Below, in pieces: positions 34,884 through 41,653 of a stretch of DNA of 64,000 nucleotides. Source of the stretch: Saprospiraceae bacterium (GTDB taxonomy: Bacteria; Bacteroidota; Bacteroidia; Chitinophagales; Saprospiraceae); NCBI GenBank assembly GCA_016710235.1, contig JADJLG010000001.1:609501-673500 (forward strand), read 5' to 3'. Each line of letters opens with the position of its first letter. Within the stretch, counting starts at the first letter, position 1. The translations under genes were made by a program, and so were the position numbers. The notes beneath the pieces were generated by a model, which did no database searches, had not been told where the DNA came from, and worked only from the letters and a program-made list of their open reading frames with translations.

Positions 34884-35582
34884 TCACTCTTCTGACTTAT
34901 TCTGGTTTCTATCCTTGTCGGGATTGTATAAATATCGTCGGATGACATTTCTAGCCCACTCTCTGGCTCCAAAACCAAATGCAATAGCAAGAGCCAACCC
35001 AACAGAGGCAAACATGATACTGACCACATTGGTGATCAGCATTTCCCCTATACCGATCTGAGTCAAAGCGATCGCCAAAGTAAAAATCCCAATAGCGTAA
35101 AAGACCATTTTGCCTACTAGTTCAGGATTCTCAAAACCAGATTCTTCCAGGCTTCCGGCCACCAGACTACTTACAAATTCTGCAAGGTAAAATCCAAGAA
35201 TGATCAGCACGCATGCGATCAGGATATTTGGAATGAATAAAATCAGTTGATTGAGCAAATCGGAAACAACCTCCATTCCCAGCAAATTGAAAAAATTGAC
35301 CAGAACGATCAAAATTATTGCCCAGAAACAAATAGAAGCTGCAACGCCGCTTATTCCTTTTTTATAACCTCTCTTTTCAAGAAACTTTTGCACACCTGAT
35401 TTGGAGGCAAGTGTGTCAATTCCCACTGCATCGCTAATACGCAATACTATCCACTGTACAATTTTCGCAATGACCCATCCTATGATGAGGACAAGCAATG
35501 CATTGATGATGGTAGGTAAAAACAATACAAAGGACTGCATCGAATTCTGAAAAAAACCGGAAATCTCGTCTAACAAATTCAT
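34884..35582 (-). CDS. Small mechanosensitive-channel-like membrane protein
   Basis: 232 residues with repeated transmembrane helices at ~20-42, ~80-102, ~113-140 and ~158-205. The repeats have the pattern of the conserved TM-helix family related to MscS (LLVLIIGWVIAKIVQWIVLR; ILIACVLIILGFYLAEFVSS; SVGLALAIAFGFGAREWARN). It lacks the long cytoplasmic beta domain of full MscS proteins, as do CmpX-like relatives. It probably sits in the inner membrane and responds to tension or ion balance, but gating is unproven. The gene follows the AI-2E-type permease by 30 bp, so the two are in one operon. Confidence 0.8.
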   Translation of the reverse strand: MNLLDEISGFFQNSMQSFVLFLPTIINALLVLIIGWVIAKIVQWIVLRISDAVGIDTLASKSGVQKFLEKRGYKKGISGVAASICFWAIILIVLVNFFNLLGMEVVSDLLNQLILFIPNILIACVLIILGFYLAEFVSSLVAGSLEESGFENPELVGKMVFYAIGIFTLAIALTQIGIGEMLITNVVSIMFASVGLALAIAFGFGAREWARNVIRRYLYNPDKDRNQNKSEE

Positions 35583-35612
35583 AAGAAGAAGATTGAAAAA
35601 TATAAGACAAAT

Positions 35613-36737
35613 TTAATGGGATTGAATGTCTTCAGTGATCTTTCTGACAACTTTAAATTCACTCAGGAAGACTTTAGCAAACACACGGAAAACTGTGTAA
35701 GCCGGAATGGCGATAATCATACCCAATACTCCACCCATTCTTGCTCCCAGCATAATAACTATAAACACCTCCAATGGATGGGCTTGAACTCTACTCGAGA
35801 ATATAAAAGGTTGTAAAATAAAATCATCTATCAATTTAGTAGCTATAAATACAGAGAGCACTTTCACCAAGAGCGGCACAGTTTCATGGTAAAAATCCAT
35901 TTCAAGGTTGGAAGATATGGTCATCATACATGCAAAGGCGGCGCCTATAAGAGGACCGAGATACGGAATAATATTCATCAAGGCATAAAAACCTGAAATC
36001 AAAAACGCATTGTTGATGCCCAACATCAAAAGCGGAACGGAGGCTAATATAAATAAGATGAGCATTTGCAATAAAATACCTCCAAAATAACGCGACAGCA
36101 AATTTCTTGCGATCGAAAGCACTTGGATCACTTTGTGTTCACCTTTTTCAGGAACTGCGGCAGTAACAATTTCAGTAAATAATTCTTGCTCCTTGAGAAA
36201 GAAAAACGAAATAAAAACGATAGAAAAAAGTCCGATCAATAAACTTCCTGCATGTGTGAGAAGATTTCCAAACAACTCTGAAATTTTGCTAGGGTCAAAA
36301 TATGAGCCAATCAGACTTTTGACCTGATCGGCTGCTGAGGTACTCGGTTCAATTCCCAAAGATCTTAGCCAGGTATTTACTTTTTCAATTGGTTCCTGGA
36401 GGGCAATGGAAATCGCATGGAAATCCACTTTTGATAATCCTATAGCCTCTTGAACAATTACCGGAATAAATAGCCATAGGATTCCACCAATCAGACTGAA
36501 TAATGTCAAAATGGTCAAAAATGCTGCTATAGATGTGCCTGCTTTTATTTTGGTCAGCTTCAACTTTTTTAGAAAAAAATCCATGATCGGTGTTCCAAAT
36601 AGACTGATCACCCAACTGATCAATATATACGTAATCACTTCTCTGAAATAGTGAAATATCAGCAGTATGACAAGGAGAATAGTACCTCCAACAATATACT
36701 TGTTGTACTTCTGCCACATATCGTAAAGATAAGCCAT
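35613..36737 (-). CDS. AI-2E family permease-like membrane protein
   Basis: 374 residues. The hydrophobic profile has an N-terminal pair of helices (~15-60), another near 65-90, a ~110-residue soluble or peripheral insert, then clustered helices (~150-350) including ILASVPLLMLGINNAFLISGFY, ALMNIIPYLGPLIGA and HPLEVFIVIMLGARMGGVLG. The P-Y-L-G-P and G...GG.LG motifs are typical of the AI-2E (PerM/YdiK) family. Some members are linked to signal export, others to ion or proton-coupled transport; the function here is open. It heads an operon with the MscS-like gene and lies 82 bp downstream of the MORN-caspase gene on the same strand. Confidence 0.88.
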   Translation of the reverse strand: MAYLYDMWQKYNKYIVGGTILLVILLIFHYFREVITYILISWVISLFGTPIMDFFLKKLKLTKIKAGTSIAAFLTILTLFSLIGGILWLFIPVIVQEAIGLSKVDFHAISIALQEPIEKVNTWLRSLGIEPSTSAADQVKSLIGSYFDPSKISELFGNLLTHAGSLLIGLFSIVFISFFFLKEQELFTEIVTAAVPEKGEHKVIQVLSIARNLLSRYFGGILLQMLILFILASVPLLMLGINNAFLISGFYALMNIIPYLGPLIGAAFACMMTISSNLEMDFYHETVPLLVKVLSVFIATKLIDDFILQPFIFSSRVQAHPLEVFIVIMLGARMGGVLGMIIAIPAYTVFRVFAKVFLSEFKVVRKITEDIQSH

Positions 36738-36819
36738 TTACATTGCAAATTTGATTACGCCGCAATGTCACATCAAATTAATCAGGCATTCAATAAAAAT
36801 TGATGCTCAGAAAAAAACA

Positions 36820-38550
36820 TCAATTGTCCGATCTTACAAACCCCACAGGCATATTGTCATCATAATCTCCTGCTATCAAAGGAGTCTGTGCACCGGCTGT
36901 ATATGTTTTTACATTATTGGAAACGTAATCGTACAATTCCTTGATGGTAATAGTAGCGTCCTTGTTGATATCTGCTTCACCTTTCAGGCCTTTGATGAGA
37001 AAATGTGAAAAAATACCTTGTCGTAATCCACCATCTTCAAGTGAAAATTCCTTGCTTTTGGAAGACATGAAAAATGCAGAACCGCCACTTGATTTCTCAA
37101 GCTCTTCATAGAAATACATCAGAGAAGAAGCAAATGGACTCTTGGCCGCAAGCAATGACCCTGAATGACAGGCGTCTGCAAAACAAACTTTGTGTTTGGC
37201 CATACTTTTATTAAAAATTTCTTTGATCTCATCATGGTGTAGGGCATTTTTGAATCCATCATAATCTATTGGAAGAAAGGTTCCTTCCAATCCATGCCCT
37301 GAGTAATAAAGCATTATCACATCATTCTCGTCAGCTTTCAGAAAAATCTCATTCATGGCTACGATAATATTCGCCCTGGTAGCGTCTTCATCCACCAGCA
37401 ATCTGATCTGATTGTCTTTGAGAGCTCCGCCTTCCGGACTTTTGAGGTGAGCGTAAATTTTGTAGGCGTCATCATCGGAGTACTTGAGAGCAGGCATATG
37501 CTCATATCTTGCAATCCCTATCACCACTGCCCAAATCTTCACACTTTTATCATGTACAACGTCAACTTTTCTTTGGTATTTAAAGTCTTCCTTATTCTGG
37601 ATCTGCTTTACTGCGTTTCCGTGGTCCCACATTGCTCCATAAACTACGCCGCTCTTAAAATACATCACTCCTTCACCATGTGGAGCATGCTGCTCCCAGC
37701 CTCCTTCGTATCTATCCCCGTTGGCATAGGTGCAGATTCCTTGACCCTTGGGCTCTCCATCAACAAAGTCTCCTACGTACTTTGAACCATCAGCATAAAG
37801 CAACTTTCCTTTTCCACTCTCGCAAAAGGTATTATTGCAATCCGGCAATGTTTCTTCAACTATGGTCTGGACATCAGGTGTTACTCCCGGCGCAGGTTCG
37901 GGTTGCGGCTTGGCAGTTTGCCCTGAAGTAGGCAGTTCAACTTTCTCCTCTGCAATCAACTCTTCCTCTTCAAATATTTTCAAGGCAACGTCATTGACCC
38001 ATTCACCCAAAGTAATTTTACCGTCTTTGTCTTTTAACTCTCCGGTTCCATTCCTCTTTGATTTTTTCCAGTGTCCTTGATACACAGAACCATCTTTGTA
38101 GTAGTACGTTCCCTCGCCTTCGTAATGACCGTTAACAAATTCTCCCACATATCTCTCCCCCAGAGCGGTGTAGTAGCTGCCTTTTCCATTTGGAAGATCA
38201 GAAGACCACAATCCTACATAGCGATCTCCGTTCTTGAAATCCATAGTACCTTGACCGGCAGGCTTATCAGCAGCAAAAGTTCCAGTATATATATTGCCAT
38301 TGGCTTGAATCCACTTACCTTCACCTGCCCGTTTGCCTAGATTCCACTCACCCAGATATTTGGCACCAGACTGGTAATAGTAAATACCCTTACCATTGAA
38401 TTTGCCATTGCGAAATTCTCCTGTGTACCTGCTTAATGCTGAGTATACTACGGTACCAAATCCATCCTGACAGTTACCTTTTACACACCTCTGAGCCTCA
38501 AGTGCTTGTGAAAGGCTTAGAAAAATTAAGACCACGAAGATCTGTTTCAT
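36820..38550 (-). CDS. MORN-repeat protein with caspase (C14) domain and EF-hand-like loop
   Basis: 576 residues with a signal peptide ending near ALEAQ (20). Residues ~30-185 and ~245-310 hold about ten MORN repeats (YTGEFRNGKFNGKGIYYYQ, YVGEFVNGHYEGEGTYYY), split by a low-complexity Glu/Pro/Thr linker (~195-235). The caspase-like domain spans ~335-525, with His419 in YYSGHG and Cys461 in DACHSG, the catalytic dyad of clan CD. A canonical EF-hand loop follows at 527-538 (D-I-N-K-D-A-T-I-T-I-K-E), suggesting calcium control as in metacaspases. The protein is predicted to be exported, unlike eukaryotic caspases. Its substrate and trigger are unknown; a nearby membrane target is suggested by the MORN repeats. 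Confidence 0.9.
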   Translation of the reverse strand: MKQIFVVLIFLSLSQALEAQRCVKGNCQDGFGTVVYSALSRYTGEFRNGKFNGKGIYYYQSGAKYLGEWNLGKRAGEGKWIQANGNIYTGTFAADKPAGQGTMDFKNGDRYVGLWSSDLPNGKGSYYTALGERYVGEFVNGHYEGEGTYYYKDGSVYQGHWKKSKRNGTGELKDKDGKITLGEWVNDVALKIFEEEELIAEEKVELPTSGQTAKPQPEPAPGVTPDVQTIVEETLPDCNNTFCESGKGKLLYADGSKYVGDFVDGEPKGQGICTYANGDRYEGGWEQHAPHGEGVMYFKSGVVYGAMWDHGNAVKQIQNKEDFKYQRKVDVVHDKSVKIWAVVIGIARYEHMPALKYSDDDAYKIYAHLKSPEGGALKDNQIRLLVDEDATRANIIVAMNEIFLKADENDVIMLYYSGHGLEGTFLPIDYDGFKNALHHDEIKEIFNKSMAKHKVCFADACHSGSLLAAKSPFASSLMYFYEELEKSSGGSAFFMSSKSKEFSLEDGGLRQGIFSHFLIKGLKGEADINKDATITIKELYDYVSNNVKTYTAGAQTPLIAGDYDDNMPVGFVRSDN

Positions 38551-38696
38551 TATTTTGAATCTTTGAAATGATAAAAAGGTAAAATTACTTTATGATCTTT
38601 GTTTTTAAGTGAAATGAATACAATATATTACAATTTTATTTAATATTTTGTTCTAAATTTCAAATTTGATTTATAACTGCCACAATGAGTTTCATA

Positions 38697-38726
38697 TTGC
38701 AATAAGAATTGATTTCTTTAACTTTG
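38697..38726 (+). promoter_or_regulatory. Bacteroidota-type promoter for the DUF4920 gene
   Basis: TTG (38697-38699), a 19-nt spacer, then TAACTTTG (38719-38726), a full match to TAnnTTTG. The ATG at 38748 follows after 21 nt. Confidence 0.6.
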
Positions 38727-38747
38727 TGTAGCAATTTTATATCATTT

Positions 38748-39272
38748 ATGAAAAGTTTAGGAGTAGTAATTATTTCAATGAGCATTTGCTTCGGGATGTT
38801 TGCAGCCTGCAAACGTGGTGATTCCGGAGCTAATAAAACAACGCAGGGAGATGAAATTGTCTTTCAAAAAAGAGAAATTTTTGGAGCATCCTTAGATGAG
38901 ACCGGGGCTCTGAGCCTTGGCGATGTGTTGACTAATCTGGATCATAATGATACAATACTCTGTAAAGTCAGTGGATATGTGAAAGAAGTATGTCAGGTTA
39001 AAGGCTGCTGGATGACGTTAGTGTCAGGAGGCCAGGATACCAGCGAATTATTAGTCAAATTTAAAGATTATGCATTTTTTATGCCTAAAGATCTCGGTGG
39101 TTCAAAGGTGATATTGGATGGAGTTGCATTCACAGAAGTTACTCCTGTTGACGAATTAAAACATTATGCAGAAGATGAGGGCAAGTCACAAGCTGAAATA
39201 GACCTGATCACCAAGCCGGAGGTACAAAAGAAATTCATGGCTAACGGAGTTCTGGTGTTGGAAAGAAATTGA
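38748..39272 (+). CDS. DUF4920 family lipoprotein
   Basis: The frame opens at 38709; the ATG at 38748 gives a lipoprotein signal ending FAAC (Cys 20) and 174 residues. The family signature is present: VKEVCQVKGCWMTLVS, a KFKDYAFFMPKDL block, DGVAFTEVTPVDELKHYAED and a C-terminal ANGVLVLER. The paired cysteines in CQVKGC could bind a metal or form a disulphide. The family is common in Bacteroidota but has no established function. It is a single-gene plus-strand unit with its own promoter, divergent from the MORN-caspase gene. Confidence 0.88.
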   Translation: MKSLGVVIISMSICFGMFAACKRGDSGANKTTQGDEIVFQKREIFGASLDETGALSLGDVLTNLDHNDTILCKVSGYVKEVCQVKGCWMTLVSGGQDTSELLVKFKDYAFFMPKDLGGSKVILDGVAFTEVTPVDELKHYAEDEGKSQAEIDLITKPEVQKKFMANGVLVLERN

Positions 39273-39418
39273 TTTGCATTTTTTCAGTCGACTGTCAATT
39301 ATCAATCCTACAAGCCAATTTTTGAAACCGAAATTCTCTGTAATCGTTTTGTTGCAACAACGACTGAATTATCCATTATTTGATGTCAATTTTGACTTGG
39401 TTGAGGGGGTGAGCTAAG

Positions 39419-39907
39419 CTATTTCGTCCTGACAGAATCCATCTGCATCAGATTTTCCGAGGACATAATAGAATCGTTGACAAAAACTGTCACAAATTCA
39501 AGTTTGCCATCCTTGCTGTATCGCTCTGCTTTGCCATTTCTTTTACCTTTCTCAAAGCGAGTAATATATCTCGGTTCTCCGGATTCATAAAATATTGTAT
39601 CTCCTCCATGGACGAGTCCATCCAGAAAATATTGAACTTCTTTTACTTCACCACTGTGAAAATAAGTGTACGCTACGCCTTGCTCTTTGTTTCCGACGAA
39701 GTTCTTCTTGCCCATTAAGTTCCCTCCAGGGTAAAACTCTTCATATAATCCTTCGATCTGGCCATCTACAGTAGTAAATTTTGCTTTGGCAGAGCCATCT
39801 TCATAAGTATAAACTTCTTCTTTTACTTTCTTAGAGTTGCAAGCGATGATAGAGATGATACATCCGATGGCTAAAAAGGCACTGAATAAGACTGATTTAT
39901 TGAACAT
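39419..39907 (-). CDS. YwqK-type MORN-variant repeat lipoprotein
   Basis: 162 residues with a lipoprotein signal ending ISIIAC (Cys ~23). Several ~22-residue MORN-variant repeats follow, such as YEEFYPGGNLMGKKNFVGNK, YTYFHSGEVKEVQYFLDGL and YSKDGKLEFVTVFVN. Such repeats are sometimes annotated as 'toxin-antitoxin YwqK antitoxin', but no toxin gene is next to it. It is predicted to sit in the envelope and bind something through its repeats. Its start is only 23 nt downstream of the hairpin at 39931-39965, so its expression may depend on readthrough from the haloperoxidase gene. Confidence 0.8.
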   Translation of the reverse strand: MFNKSVLFSAFLAIGCIISIIACNSKKVKEEVYTYEDGSAKAKFTTVDGQIEGLYEEFYPGGNLMGKKNFVGNKEQGVAYTYFHSGEVKEVQYFLDGLVHGGDTIFYESGEPRYITRFEKGKRNGKAERYSKDGKLEFVTVFVNDSIMSSENLMQMDSVRTK

Positions 39908-39930
39908 ATGAAAATGGAATGAATTTGAAT

Positions 39931-39965
39931 AAAAAAACCGGCTGAATATTTATTCTCCAGCCGGT
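39931..39965 (-). terminator. Intrinsic terminator or attenuator between haloperoxidase and YwqK genes
   Basis: ACCGGCTG (39937-39944) and CAGCCGGT (39958-39965) form a perfect 8-bp GC-rich stem with a 13-nt loop. On the minus strand the stem ends in a run of seven T (39937-39931). It follows the haloperoxidase stop by 26 nt and precedes the YwqK start by 23 nt. Confidence 0.85.
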
Positions 39966-39991
39966 CATATCATTTTACTATTTCTAGTTTA

Positions 39992-41449
39992 TTACTTTTT
40001 CCAATGTATATTTTTGATAATACGACCAGTGATGGCTTTACCTAATTTCATTCCAGCCTCACAATCCATGCTATAATGTACACCTAATGTTACTCTTGAA
40101 AATGCATCTTCTCTGCCGGCTTCTTCGAAATCTTCGAAAAATCTCGGTTTTCCTATGAATTCTACTCTGTCCTTATGGCAATTGTCAGTAAATGCATAAG
40201 CACCTCCAAATAAATGCGTTAGCATCGCAAACCCACCACCGGAGAAAGTAGAGTGGCCAGATGGAAACGCAGGGAATGGTGGAGTTATTCCAGTTGTACC
40301 TGATTCTGGATCTATAAGATATGGCTCCCAATTCGGATCAATATTTCTTTTGATATATGTCTCAGGTCTTTCTACATTATAATGCCATTTAGAATACCAG
40401 CATGCAACTGCGTAGTCATTGAGGCCAAGACCCATCTTAGCAACAGATTCTGCAGCTTTTTCCAAGTTTACGTGGTCATGCTCTAGAATTTGAACCAAAA
40501 TAGCAATCAAACGAGTCGGTGGACTGAATGTCAATCCTTCATTATCATCTGACCAAAACTCTGATATCCATTTGTCTTCGAAAGGCATGTTTGAAGTACA
40601 TGTATGATAAACTTGCAATGCCTGACCGTAAAATGCTGAGCCAGGTTTGTCACTATACGGATATGGTGCAATACTCAATTTTTCTGCCGATGAAGTTGCA
40701 AAAGTTCTTGCTTCACCATAAAGAGGGAATCTACCTCCGTCACCTCCTTCGTTAGTCGGATACCAATTACCAGGAATCACGTTGCCTGAAGCATCTTTAC
40801 TATTTGTTGTCCAATCAAATTTTAAAGGCTTGTTTGGGTCGGTGTTTCTTGGGTTGAGATGCGCGTCAAACGCATATTTGTCTGTCTTATACCAATCCCA
40901 AACTGCACGAGCTACGTCTTCACCCCAAGCTTTGGAGTTGGTGAATACAGAGCTATGGATCTCATTTTCGTACAGATTCTCAAAATACAATTGTTTGTTT
41001 TGTATCAACAATTGAGCATCTGCATTCGTGATGTGGCTGTTTTTACCAGTAGCAAATCTTGCATTCTGGAAGAAGTTCTTCATGAAATACCCATAAGCTG
41101 CATTTACTGCTGTAGGGTAATGAATCTCTTGATTTGATGGTGGGTTCGGAATATGAAGCTCTCCTGACCAATTGCCTTTGATCGAGTTAAACTCAGGCAT
41201 ACCCGGAACACATATCTCATATACTGCGAGACCCATATAAGCCAGACCAGTAGGTCCAGGACAAGGTCTGTATCCAATAGCATCCTTATCTATTGTCATA
41301 AAAACGTTCATCCACTCAGTAACAACATCTGAGTTGTAATCTTTAGTTAGATTTGATGTGCTACTAGGGGTAGTAGTTTTATTGCAAGCAGAGAATACGA
41401 ACATCCCTGAAACAGCCAAAAGCAGGAGAATTTTATTCGTTGTTTTCAT
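39992..41449 (-). CDS. Vanadium-dependent haloperoxidase/PAP2-type lipoprotein
   Basis: 485 residues, lipobox FSAC (Cys22), so envelope-anchored. The C-terminal ~150 residues carry the vanadate/phosphate site shared by vanadium haloperoxidases and type-2 acid phosphatases: K354-x6-R361-P, P396-S-G-H399 and S451-R-x5-H458-x3-D462. The N-terminal ~300 helical residues are typical of the larger haloperoxidase-like proteins (GYRPCPGPTGLAYMGLAVYE, FWSDD). Activity could be halide oxidation or phosphatase; the motifs do not decide. It is paralogous to the C-terminal half of the upstream kinase fusion, which shares the VERPETYI+R and WEP...PPFPA.PSGHS segments. A separate promoter lies 100-130 nt upstream of its ATG. 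Confidence 0.88.
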   Translation of the reverse strand: MKTTNKILLLLAVSGMFVFSACNKTTTPSSTSNLTKDYNSDVVTEWMNVFMTIDKDAIGYRPCPGPTGLAYMGLAVYEICVPGMPEFNSIKGNWSGELHIPNPPSNQEIHYPTAVNAAYGYFMKNFFQNARFATGKNSHITNADAQLLIQNKQLYFENLYENEIHSSVFTNSKAWGEDVARAVWDWYKTDKYAFDAHLNPRNTDPNKPLKFDWTTNSKDASGNVIPGNWYPTNEGGDGGRFPLYGEARTFATSSAEKLSIAPYPYSDKPGSAFYGQALQVYHTCTSNMPFEDKWISEFWSDDNEGLTFSPPTRLIAILVQILEHDHVNLEKAAESVAKMGLGLNDYAVACWYSKWHYNVERPETYIKRNIDPNWEPYLIDPESGTTGITPPFPAFPSGHSTFSGGGFAMLTHLFGGAYAFTDNCHKDRVEFIGKPRFFEDFEEAGREDAFSRVTLGVHYSMDCEAGMKLGKAITGRIIKNIHWKK

Positions 41450-41548
41450 TCCTAAAATATTGAATATGAATTATTTATTTATTGAATATAGTTTTCTTTC
41501 TTACAATTTGTTTCCTTCTTCTTAATCGGTTCCGGAAAAAAAACAGGT

Positions 41549-41581
41549 CAAAGATACCAAAGATTTTTCCAGATAATCAAA
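41549..41581 (-). promoter_or_regulatory. Bacteroidota-type promoter for the free-standing haloperoxidase gene
   Basis: On the minus strand TATCTTTG (41549-41556) fully matches TAnnTTTG. TTTG (41578-41581) lies 21 nt upstream. The transcript leader would be about 95 nt before the ATG at 41449. The site is inside the 204-bp gap after the kinase-haloperoxidase fusion, so the second haloperoxidase can be expressed separately. Confidence 0.6.
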
Positions 41582-41653
41582 GGAAACTCATAAGAATTTG
41601 CTTAAAAATTTGCCCAAATGGCAAAAATTTTCCAAATTGTCGAGTTCGTTTTC

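Noticed and set aside
36820..39907. Toxin-antitoxin pair suggested by the 'YwqK antitoxin' label of the MORN-variant lipoprotein and the nearby caspase
   Set aside because: The two genes are separated by an oppositely oriented gene, the YwqK protein is a predicted lipoprotein and no toxin partner is adjacent.
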